The notes beneath the pieces were generated by a model. That model was given only the letters and a program-made list of their open reading frames with translations, had not been told where the DNA came from and did not search any database. This document shows, piece by piece, positions 5,869 through 12,158 of a stretch of 12,158 bases of DNA. The position numbers and the translations under genes are program-made. Numbering within the stretch: the stretch's first letter is position 1; every line of letters begins with the position of its first letter. This DNA comes from Planctomycetaceae bacterium (GTDB taxonomy: Bacteria > Planctomycetota > Planctomycetia > Planctomycetales > Planctomycetaceae): contig CANHVD010000109.1 in the NCBI GenBank assembly GCA_947463775.1, forward strand, positions 1-12,158, given 5' to 3'.

Positions 5869-7731
5869 CTATTTCGGGGTATCAACAGGCTGAGCTTCCT
5901 TCTCGTCAAACTGAGGAGCCTCCGGGAGGCGAAGTCGGTCGTCTCGTCGACGTGGGAAGTTCTGCAGATCAAAGGCTTCTTCGGATGCCTTGCCTGAATC
6001 TTCGTATCGCTGACTGTTTTCCCGTGGTTTCAAATCGCGAGGATAGAGTTCGTCCTGACACCAACGACCGTGTGTACCAATGCTTGCGAACTGTTCTTCA
6101 ACGAAACGAATTCCATGTGTTTCCAGTATTGTGCCTGTCTGACGCTCGAGGTCCGCAAGGCCTGAGTTATACGAAGCAAGTGCCTGGGCTTCGGACGCCA
6201 CGGCATTGCCCCAGTCTGTAACGCCCTGAAGAAAATTCAGAAAGTTTTCGTTGCCCGTAAACAGACGCTGGACACGCACTTCAAGGTTTTCTTTCGCTGC
6301 CTGGCGAGCATCTCGAAAGGCCTCATACTGAAGGAAGTTTTGATCGATGGTCCGTACGGATGTCGCCAGCTGATGTTCGATCAGATGCAAATTCTGTTGA
6401 ATGAGCGCCCGATCCTTCATGATCAGCAGTTCGTGATTTCGCACGTGAGCACGTGACTTTCTGAGGCTGAGTGGCACGGAAAAATTCACGCCCATTGTCC
6501 AGCTGCTATTGTCACCCATGCCGGACGATAACTGATTTCCATTGATGACCTGGCCGCTCAGACCGTCCCACCGCTGAAGGGCGACGGCGTCCAGTTGTGG
6601 TTGAGCCAGGTTTCGGCTCTGCACCAGCCGCTTTCGATCGGCCATAAGGATTAGATTCAGCTCAACCAGATCCGGACGCAGTGACTGCGCGGTATCATTG
6701 ATCTCGTTCCAGCGAAACTGCACCTGGTCCCGCGTGGGCGGGGTTGAAGGCACGATCTGGACGCCATCTGACGGTGGAAGTCCCATCATGTTTCGAAGTG
6801 CCGCTTCGCGCTGCAGGACATTGGCCCGAGCGGTCACGAGATTGGCCCGAAAATTGGCATACGCAAGTTTTGGCTGTGCAACATCGCTCTGGTTGGCGAG
6901 CCCCTGTCGAAACTGTGCTTCCAGACGAAGGAACGCATTGCGCGATTGATCCACCTGAATCTCTCGCGCCCATAGTTCCGTCCGGGCCTGCACGAGAGAC
7001 CAGTACGCAGCGATAGTTCCGCGCACAAGCTCCTGCATGCTGTCCTTGAACTGAAAGTAGGAGATCTCCTGCTGCAGACGAGCGATCACAATCGGAGCGG
7101 TATTGGCATCACGTCCCAGTCCGGCAAGCAGCGGCTGAGTGTAGCTGAGCGATGCTGACGGCAGATTGCGGTTCAGAAACCCTGCGACCGCCGGATCATC
7201 CAGTGAGTTGGCAAAACTCAGGTCTACGGTTCCCCCCAGCGTATTCAGGTCGCGCAGTGAGACGCCGGAATCATTGCCCGCAGTCTGACTGCGAACGATG
7301 GAGCTTCCGAGCGCATTGAGACCCGGAAACTCGGTGTGTCGGAAAGAACTGTTCGCAGAGAAAACAGGATCAAAAACTGCCTTCGCCTGATCGATTGGTG
7401 TGACGGCGATCGCAGTATCGTAGATCGTCTGACCAGATGAGACGGCAGAAACACCGGCAAGAACACGAATGGCTTCTGAATGCTGCAGCGAAAGCCGGAT
7501 GGCTTCGTCCAAAGTCATCAGTCGCTCAGCCTGGGTTGCTTCGTCGGTTGCGACCGTAACTGGTGCGGGTCCTTCGCTGCGATGGAAGACGGAAAGCCGT
7601 TCAGCCTCATGCCAGCGAATGCGCCGTTCGTCATCCTGCAGCAGCTGAGCGCGGCAAACTGAGGAACTGGCAAAGACCGCCACCAGTACGAACAGAACCA
7701 TCCTTGGCGCTTGTTCGAAGTGGTAACTCAT
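5869..7731 (-). CDS. TolC-like outer membrane efflux protein (OEP family), 620 aa
   Basis: This is predicted to be the outer-membrane channel of the tripartite exporter encoded here. A signal peptide is clear: residues 11-25 are strongly hydrophobic (MVLFVLVAVFASSSV) and cleavage is likely after A28 (CRA|QL). The mature part has the OEP-family helical entry MTLDEAIRLSLQHS (72-85), a beta-strand segment with SLSYTQPLLAGLGRD typical of the barrel, and long Ala/Gln/Arg-rich coiled helices (QARTELWAREIQVDQSRNAF, QFRQGLANQSDVAQPKLAYA). The second half repeats this (WTMGVNFSVPLSLRKSRAHV, then helices to about residue 545). About 70 charged, Pro-rich residues follow (about 553-620), beyond the usual family end. 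ATG 7731 is used; ATG 7701 (M11) would also leave an intact signal peptide. Neither has a strong Shine-Dalgarno. It follows the ATPase gene by 38 bases on the same strand, so the two are probably cotranscribed. Confidence 0.9.
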   Translation of the reverse strand: MSYHFEQAPRMVLFVLVAVFASSSVCRAQLLQDDERRIRWHEAERLSVFHRSEGPAPVTVATDEATQAERLMTLDEAIRLSLQHSEAIRVLAGVSAVSSGQTIYDTAIAVTPIDQAKAVFDPVFSANSSFRHTEFPGLNALGSSIVRSQTAGNDSGVSLRDLNTLGGTVDLSFANSLDDPAVAGFLNRNLPSASLSYTQPLLAGLGRDANTAPIVIARLQQEISYFQFKDSMQELVRGTIAAYWSLVQARTELWAREIQVDQSRNAFLRLEAQFRQGLANQSDVAQPKLAYANFRANLVTARANVLQREAALRNMMGLPPSDGVQIVPSTPPTRDQVQFRWNEINDTAQSLRPDLVELNLILMADRKRLVQSRNLAQPQLDAVALQRWDGLSGQVINGNQLSSGMGDNSSWTMGVNFSVPLSLRKSRAHVRNHELLIMKDRALIQQNLHLIEHQLATSVRTIDQNFLQYEAFRDARQAAKENLEVRVQRLFTGNENFLNFLQGVTDWGNAVASEAQALASYNSGLADLERQTGTILETHGIRFVEEQFASIGTHGRWCQDELYPRDLKPRENSQRYEDSGKASEEAFDLQNFPRRRDDRLRLPEAPQFDEKEAQPVDTPK

Positions 7732-7769
7732 GCTGTCGGAGATCGTCGCTCAGACAATGGTCAGGTGAC

Positions 7770-8543
7770 TCATTCCGGCAGTTCGGCCTGCACGGACGGT
7801 GCCTCTTGTTCGTCTGGTGAGGATTCAAACGCATGTAACGAATTGAAGGCATCCTCAAACCGCGTCGTATCCATCCCAATCATTCCATCCCGCATAACCA
7901 GAATTCTCCGGGCGTGTCGGGCCACGTTAAGATCGTGCGTTACCAGAATGACCGTAATTTGTCGTTCCTTGTTCAATTTCTTAAAGAGTTCGATCACTTC
8001 TCGACTCGTTTTCGAGTCCAGGTTCCCCGTCGGCTCATCTCCCATCAGTATCGACGGATTTGTCACCAGCGAACGTGCAATCGCGACTCGCTGCTGCTGG
8101 CCGCCGGAAAGCTGTCCGGGGTGATGATCCAGTCGATCTTCCAGCCCGACCATAGCGAGCATTTCCTGAGCTCGCTTGCTGCGAACTCTGCTTGACATCG
8201 ATGGCCCATACAACAGCGGTAACTCGACGTTCTCCAACGCCGAGGTGCGTGCGAGAAGATTGAAATTCTGAAAGACGAAGCCGATGTGCCGGTTCCTGAT
8301 TGTGGCTCTGGCATTCCGATTGAGTGTTGCGACTTCCTGCCCATCGAGCAAATAACTGCCAGTCGAAGGCCTATCAAGACAACCCAGGGTATTCATCAGG
8401 GTTGACTTGCCGGAACCGGAAGGGCCAAGCAGTGCAACAAACTCACCACGATCAATGAATAAGTCTGTCGGCCGCAGAGCATTGACCTTCACTTCACCCA
8501 AGTCATACGTCTTGGTGATGTTTCGAAGTTCAATCAGCGGCAT
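7770..8543 (-). CDS. ABC transporter ATP-binding protein, MacB/LolD type (257 aa)
   Basis: This is the cytoplasmic ATPase that powers the partner permease encoded divergently at 10394. All nucleotide-binding motifs are intact: Walker A GPSGSGKST (40-48), Q-loop Gln92 (FVFQNF), signature LSGGQ (145-149) followed by QQRVAIARSL, Walker B ILMGDEP (165-171) with Glu170, D-loop LDS (175-177) and H-loop His203. The opening MPLIELRNITKTYDLGEVKV matches the MacB/LolD ATPase subfamily. There are no membrane segments, so unlike E. coli MacB the ATPase is not fused to its permease. About 30 acidic residues trail the ATPase fold. The start at 8543 gives the canonical N-terminus, though the bases just upstream read CCTCCC on the coding strand, so no Shine-Dalgarno is seen. 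It heads a two-gene minus-strand operon with the TolC-like gene. Confidence 0.95.
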   Translation of the reverse strand: MPLIELRNITKTYDLGEVKVNALRPTDLFIDRGEFVALLGPSGSGKSTLMNTLGCLDRPSTGSYLLDGQEVATLNRNARATIRNRHIGFVFQNFNLLARTSALENVELPLLYGPSMSSRVRSKRAQEMLAMVGLEDRLDHHPGQLSGGQQQRVAIARSLVTNPSILMGDEPTGNLDSKTSREVIELFKKLNKERQITVILVTHDLNVARHARRILVMRDGMIGMDTTRFEDAFNSLHAFESSPDEQEAPSVQAELPE

Positions 8544-8691
8544 GGGAGGAATTCAGTATCGAGACAGGATTTGTGTCGTGGTTGTGATGATGCAATCCTA
8601 GTGTAGTCAGAACGCGTTCGCTGTGAATACATGGAGCGGCCACTGAAGTTCAGTTTGACTCAAAACGCCTCCCCAATCAGCTGTCCTGTTC

Positions 8692-8713
8692 CAGCAGGCC
8701 TTGCAGCCTGTTG
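8692..8713. repeat. Hairpin adjoining the palindromic element
   Basis: CAGCAGGC (8692-8699) can pair with GCCTGTTG (8706-8713) as an 8-bp stem with one G-T wobble around a 6-base loop. It ends seven bases before the left arm of the inverted-repeat element and may belong to the same composite unit. Confidence 0.4.
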
Positions 8714-8719
8714 AATTAA

Positions 8720-8798
8720 TCAGCCGGAACGCGTTAGCGTCCGGTTTTCGCCACCGGAACCGAGGAAAAACAACCGGGGGCTAACGCCCTGAGGCTGA
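8720..8798. repeat. REP/BIME-like imperfect inverted repeat with GTTAGC/GCTAAC cores
   Basis: Two 27-base arms, 8720-8746 and 8772-8798, are imperfect inverted repeats of each other. Both outer ends read TCAGCC (GGCTGA on the right), both centres read GCGTTAGC (GCTAACGC), and both inner ends read CCGGTT (AACCGG). The spacer is 25 bases. Each arm is itself nearly palindromic around the GTTA/TAAC core. From memory, similar GGCTAACGC-containing elements are scattered between genes in planctomycete genomes. This looks like one such repeat, able to form stem-loops on either strand. Confidence 0.7.
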
Positions 8799-9029
8799 TG
8801 AAGCGACCACGACACGGAGGTTTGCTTCGTTTGCGACAAGGCCGGTGATATCTTACGGAGCAGCGGTTGAGTAACATTCAACTTCGTGAGGTTGATTTCC
8901 CGAGGTCGTTCGAGTTCCGGAACATCATCATACGCCGTGGACCTGATAACGCTTCAGTCACTGTGACATTGCAAACGAGCGCCGGCGAAAGCCAGCCGCT
9001 CGACAGAATGAATTGTGGACCTGTCTTCC

Positions 9030-10397
9030 ATGCGAACTTTCATCAAAGCGGTCATCGTTCTCGCTGTCCTGGCCTCGTTGGGGTATTTGGGTTTCACGAA
9101 AGGCCAGCAGTGGCTTGCAGAACGCAACAGACCGCGATTTCGGACAGCACTCGTGGAAAAGGGCGACCTGAGGATCACGGTCAATGCCACTGGGCAGCTC
9201 GAACCGACACTATCGGTTCGCGTGGGCAGTTTTGTTTCAGGTCCAATTCTCGAACTCCATGTCGACCACAACGATGAGGTCAAGGCCCAGCAAGTTCTGG
9301 CCAAGATTGATCCTCGAATCTACATCGCATCAGTTCAGCGCGATGAAGCAGCGCTGGGAGCTCGAGTCGGCGACGTGGCCCGAGTGCAGGCAGAATTGCA
9401 GCGGGCACGTAACGATGAACAACGGTCCGCTGCTTTGAAGGCCGAGAATGAAGACTTTATCTCGCAGGCAGAGTTGGATCAGTTTCGTTTTGCTCGGATG
9501 TCGCTTGAAGCTCAGTTACTCATCTCTGAGTCGTCAGTGAAGCAGGCGCGGGCGAATTTGGAAAACTCCGAAGCGAACCTCGCCTATACGGAAATCAGAT
9601 CACCGGTCGACGGAACAGTCATTGATCGCAAGATTGATCAGGGGCAAACACTGGCCGCTCAGTTTCAGGCTCCGGAGCTTTTCGTGATTGCGCCGAGAAT
9701 GCGGGAGGAAATGCTGATTCGGGCGTCGATCGATGAAGCCGATATCGGGTTGATTCGAGATGCCAAAGAGTCAAATCAGCCGGTCTTCTTTTCGGTGGAT
9801 GCATATCCCGAAGTTGTCTTCAGCGATGCCAAAATTCAGCAGATCCGGCTGAGCTCCACCACCACTCAGAACGTCGTGACATATCCGGTCATTGTGTCGA
9901 CTGCGAACCCGGAACTAAAACTTTTGCCGGGGATGACGGCCAATCTGACATTTCAGGTAAGGGAACTGAAAGACATCCTGAAAATCCCCAACGCTGCCCT
10001 GCGTTACTTCCCGGAAAAGGAACTTGTTCGAGAAGAGGACCAGAAACTGCTGGAGCTGAACCTGTCGTCAGAACAGAAAGAAGAAAAAGTCACCAGTTCC
10101 GAGACGCCACCGGTCGACGATGCGGCGAAGGCCACGATCGCCTCCAGTAATCGCATCGTGTGGGTTCAGGAAACAGAAGCCGATCGCTCTCGATTAAAAT
10201 CGGAAGCAACATCGGAAAGTCGCCCCGCTGATGCTTCGGGAACTGCAAATAGTCCACTTAAGACTCTGACTGGCAAGCTTCGGGGTATCCGCATTCAGAT
10301 TGGCGACAGCGACTACCAGTTTACCCAGGTCTTGTCCGGTGATCTGAAGCCGGGGGATGAGCTGATTGCCGGCGTTAAGCCACCGGGGGCTCCATGA
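9030..10397 (+). CDS. Periplasmic adaptor (membrane fusion protein), MacA/HlyD-like, about 455 aa
   Basis: This is predicted to bridge the inner-membrane permease and the TolC-like channel. A single hydrophobic anchor (about residues 5-22, KAVIVLAVLASLGYLGF) follows the start. The biotinyl-lipoyl-like half-motif VGSFVSGPILELHVDHNDEV is followed by a coiled-coil hairpin (about 100-185; rich in Ala, Gln, Glu, Arg) and the second half-motif AYTEIRSPVDGTVIDRKIDQ. A beta-barrel (ASIDEADIGLIRDAKES; LLPGMTANLTFQV) and a membrane-proximal domain ending LSGDLKPGDELIAGVKPP complete the family fold. Residues of about 328-413 interrupt that last domain with charged, low-complexity sequence (Glu/Lys/Ser/Thr/Pro). 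ATG 9030 is chosen because the anchor begins right after MRTFIK. An in-frame GTG at 9015 would add five residues, and neither start has a good Shine-Dalgarno. The stop overlaps the permease start by four bases (ATGA), implying coupled translation. Confidence 0.9.
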   Translation: MRTFIKAVIVLAVLASLGYLGFTKGQQWLAERNRPRFRTALVEKGDLRITVNATGQLEPTLSVRVGSFVSGPILELHVDHNDEVKAQQVLAKIDPRIYIASVQRDEAALGARVGDVARVQAELQRARNDEQRSAALKAENEDFISQAELDQFRFARMSLEAQLLISESSVKQARANLENSEANLAYTEIRSPVDGTVIDRKIDQGQTLAAQFQAPELFVIAPRMREEMLIRASIDEADIGLIRDAKESNQPVFFSVDAYPEVVFSDAKIQQIRLSSTTTQNVVTYPVIVSTANPELKLLPGMTANLTFQVRELKDILKIPNAALRYFPEKELVREEDQKLLELNLSSEQKEEKVTSSETPPVDDAAKATIASSNRIVWVQETEADRSRLKSEATSESRPADASGTANSPLKTLTGKLRGIRIQIGDSDYQFTQVLSGDLKPGDELIAGVKPPGAP

Positions 10398-11635
10398 GTT
10401 TCTTTTTGACAATCGCCGTAGCAATTCGCGCCCTGTTACGAAACAAGATGCGCGCCACACTGACCGTATTCGGTATTGTGATCGGGATCTCTGCCGTGAC
10501 GACAATGGTGTCTGTGGGAAGCAGCGCTGGTCAGTTGTTGCAGGATCAGCTGCAGTCCATCGGCACCAATTTCATCGTGGTGCAGCCATCGTTTGAAAAA
10601 CGCAGAGGTGTCCAGACCGGCAGTCTGCCTTCACTGACCGACGAAGATGCGAAGGCTATCGGTCGTGAATGCGAAGCAGTCCTTGCATTTTCTCCGCTGG
10701 TTTTCGGACTGAAGCCTGTTGTTCGCGGCAACACGAACATGCAGCCCAAGGAAATGTGGGGAGTCGGTGTCGATTATCTTCGAGTTCGCACATGGGATAT
10801 CGAAGCGGGCGGGTTCTTTACGGAACGCGACGAACGGGCCGGGAACTGTGTCTGTGTCGTCGGGCATACCATTGTGAGAGAGTTGTTTCCTGCAGACAAT
10901 CCGATAGGCCAGCAACTGCGAGTCGGCAACATCCCGTTTACGATCGTGGGCGTGCTCGGCAAAAAGGGAGCGTCGCTCACTGGCGACGATCAGGACAATG
11001 TCATGCTGATGCCGTATACAACAGTTTTGAAACGGCTACAGGGAACTTCGTTTCGAAACGTGAACGCCATTCTCGTCGGAGCTCGCGCACCGGAGTTGAT
11101 TGATCTGGCGAAGTCGGAGATTCAACAGCTGTTGATGGATCGACATCACATCGCAGTCGGGCAGAAACCGGATTTTGAAGTCGTCACGAGTGCACAGTTG
11201 TCAGAGCTGTTTGGTCGTATCACTGGAATTATGACAATGCTGCTGGCATCGATCGCCGGAATTTCTCTGCTGGTCGGCGGAGTGGGCATTATGAACATCA
11301 TGCTTGTTTCTGTTACCGAACGTACTCGAGAAATCGGGATCCGCATGGCCGTCGGAGCTCGAGGCCGCGACATTATGATCCAGTTTCTGATTGAATCCGT
11401 TGTGCTCAGTTGCTTCGGCGGAGCAATTGGTCTGGCACTGGGAATCCTCGCGTCGCTCGGGATTACACGCCTGATTAATTCCATCAGTAACGGGGCCGAC
11501 TGGCCAGTTGTTGTGTCCATTCCCGCTGGCATCGTTGCGATGGTTTTTGCTGCTGTCGTGGGGCTTGTGTTCGGACTTTATCCAGCGTGGCGTGCCAGTC
11601 GACTCGATCCCATTGATGCGCTTCGCTATGAGTAG
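10394..11635 (+). CDS. MacB/FtsX-type ABC transporter permease (413 aa)
   Basis: This is the inner-membrane permease of the tripartite exporter. The N-terminus has the MacB signature RALLRNKMRATLTVFGIVIG, with TM1 at about 21-41. A periplasmic domain of some 230 residues follows, with typical segments such as IGTNFIVVQPS, GGFFTERDE and IGQQLRVGNIPFTIVGVL. The FtsX-like C-terminal domain has three helices (about 277-305, 328-355, 372-396). It includes LLVGGVGIMNIMLVSVTERT, the coupling segment EIGIRMAVGA (about 312-321) that contacts the ATPase, and the ending YPAWRASRLDPIDALRYE. The length is about that of a MacB permease half, without the N-terminal ATPase domain of E. coli MacB. The ATPase is supplied by the divergent gene at 7770-8543. 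MacB-type permeases act by mechanotransmission from the periplasm. Known substrates include macrolides, peptides and lipid-like molecules, and the substrate here is unknown. Confidence 0.95.
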   Translation: MSFFLTIAVAIRALLRNKMRATLTVFGIVIGISAVTTMVSVGSSAGQLLQDQLQSIGTNFIVVQPSFEKRRGVQTGSLPSLTDEDAKAIGRECEAVLAFSPLVFGLKPVVRGNTNMQPKEMWGVGVDYLRVRTWDIEAGGFFTERDERAGNCVCVVGHTIVRELFPADNPIGQQLRVGNIPFTIVGVLGKKGASLTGDDQDNVMLMPYTTVLKRLQGTSFRNVNAILVGARAPELIDLAKSEIQQLLMDRHHIAVGQKPDFEVVTSAQLSELFGRITGIMTMLLASIAGISLLVGGVGIMNIMLVSVTERTREIGIRMAVGARGRDIMIQFLIESVVLSCFGGAIGLALGILASLGITRLINSISNGADWPVVVSIPAGIVAMVFAAVVGLVFGLYPAWRASRLDPIDALRYE

Positions 11636-11995
11636 TTGTCAATGGCCTGATGCTATCAGCCAGCAAACAGGAGGTTGATGGCTTAGACAGGGTCCACATA
11701 ACGGCGGATTGAGGTCTCTTTCGCACAAACTGCTCTGGTCTGGCAGGCGGTTGCCTCTTAGGGCAGTGGCGGCAACGAACTGGTAGAGAAGATCAACTCC
11801 TGTCAACAGTGGTCCATCGTGTCAGTTCGGGTAAAGCAAAATCAGAGTGAGAAGATGGGAGTGTGCGACCGCCGCGCCCCGAACGGACGAGGCGGTCGAC
11901 ACAAACCGGCTCCCGAATGAGTTTGCTCATTCAACGTTTGAATTTTGCCGCACAGGTTTTCTCAATGGCCAGGCGAAAACACTGCCGGCGTACAA
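11636..11995. other. Gene-free spacer between convergent genes
   Basis: No coding sequence is supported in these 360 bases. Two perfect stem-loops lie at 11866-11898 and 11915-11932, and the rest shows no recognisable feature. The spacer separates the plus-strand permease from the minus-strand partial gene at the right edge. Confidence 0.5.
11866..11932. terminator. Pair of hairpins between convergent genes, possible bidirectional terminator
   Basis: CGACCGCC (11866-11873) pairs perfectly with GGCGGTCG (11891-11898) around a 17-base loop. GAATGAG (11915-11921) pairs perfectly with CTCATTC (11926-11932) around TTTG. They lie downstream of both convergent genes, about 230 bases after the permease stop and 64 bases after the minus-strand stop. 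Neither strand has a proper T-run, so factor-independent termination is unproven. Confidence 0.35.
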
Positions 11996-12157
11996 TCAGG
12001 CAGAAGCAACACCCGGCGTCTTGCTGTGAGCGTTCTGCGGGAAGTCAAACGTCAACACGAGCGGTTCTGTTCCCGTGTTCTCGATCTCCACACCGCCGTT
12101 CGCCAGCGCTGCTTGTGTGATGAATCCGATCTCGGGATAGATCTCGCCGAGAACCAT
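11996..12157 (-). CDS. C-terminal end of an unidentified minus-strand protein (probably partial)
   Basis: On the minus strand the frame is open from the window edge to TGA at 11998-11996, giving 53 codons. It reads GEIYPEIGFITQAALANGG, then VEIENTGTEPLVLTFDF, then PQNAHSKTPGVASA. Codons favour G or C in the third position, as in the neighbouring real genes, and the middle looks like a beta-sandwich strand pair of the kind found in immunoglobulin-like or DUF1573-like domains. I do not recognise the family. An ATG sits at 12157-12155, the very edge, so this could be a tiny gene, but the C-terminus of a larger one is more likely. Confidence 0.5.
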   Translation of the reverse strand: MVLGEIYPEIGFITQAALANGGVEIENTGTEPLVLTFDFPQNAHSKTPGVASA

Positions 12158-12158
12158 A

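Larger units (their letters stand above)
8544..9029. promoter_or_regulatory. Divergent intergenic region between the two halves of the efflux locus
   Basis: These 486 bases separate the minus-strand ATPase-TolC operon from the plus-strand adaptor-permease operon and should hold both promoters. No sigma-70-like pair stands out, so none is called. The central part (about 8690-8800) is filled by a hairpin and a REP-like inverted-repeat element, annotated separately. No protein-coding sequence is supported. Confidence 0.5.

Noticed and set aside
7711..8124. Plus-strand open frame of 137 codons opposite the ATPase gene
   Set aside because: It is antisense to an ATPase with every canonical motif intact, and its translation is not protein-like.
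8544..9029. Sigma-70 promoters for the divergent operons
   Set aside because: No pair of -35/-10 hexamers with correct spacing is convincing, and planctomycete promoters are poorly predicted by eye.
1641..11635. The idea that the ABC exporter secretes the RTX-like protein (a type I secretion system)
   Set aside because: The ATPase and permease are of the MacB type, not HlyB-like with a fused membrane domain, and 0.8 kb with a gene relic separates them from the RTX-like gene, which is on the other strand from the ATPase.

Overview
The window looks like chromosomal DNA from a planctomycete. The evidence is a giant secreted-type protein with the planctomycete LEPR-XLL-like motif near its N-terminus (LEQRCVL, residues 37-43) followed by RTX-like repeats. 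Consistent with this are a sulfatase C-terminus, long gene-poor gaps, a decayed integrase-type transposase, and a dispersed-type palindromic repeat with GTTAGC/GCTAAC cores. The assignment rests on family knowledge and was not checked by a search.

Layout. (1) 2-367 (+): C-terminal end of an arylsulfatase-type sulfatase, cut by the window edge. (2) 617-1281 (-): a broken integrase/transposase gene recognisable across three reading frames, with a stop, two frameshifts and an internal 17-bp tandem duplication. (3) 1641-5066 (+): a 1141-residue LEPR-XLL/RTX-like protein with two beta-sandwich domains, a CARDB-like domain, and five tandem repeats of exactly 107 codons (321 bp). (4) 5067-5868: mostly non-coding, with the C-terminal scrap of a beta-lactamase-family serine hydrolase at 5524-5709. 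(5) 5869-11635: a complete tripartite MacAB-TolC-type efflux/export locus in two divergent operons. ATPase and outer-membrane channel lie on the minus strand; membrane-fusion protein and permease lie on the plus strand. The 486-bp intergenic region between them carries a REP-like inverted-repeat element. (6) 11636-12158: a spacer with two hairpins, then the end of an unidentified minus-strand coding sequence entering from the right edge.

How the genes work together. The four efflux genes should form one machine. A dimer of the cytoplasmic ATPase drives a dimer of the MacB/FtsX-type permease, the periplasmic adaptor bridges to the TolC-like outer-membrane channel, and a substrate is expelled from the periplasm. 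The substrate cannot be read from the sequence. Nothing supports the RTX-like protein being its cargo, because the ABC parts are of the MacB type and not the HlyB type. The other pieces (sulfatase, transposase remnant, hydrolase remnant) look like ordinary planctomycete accessory content. I did not find a clear-cut new biological system. The most noteworthy items are the length-locked 107-residue repeat array, the divergent one-locus efflux machine, and the palindromic element in its shared promoter region.
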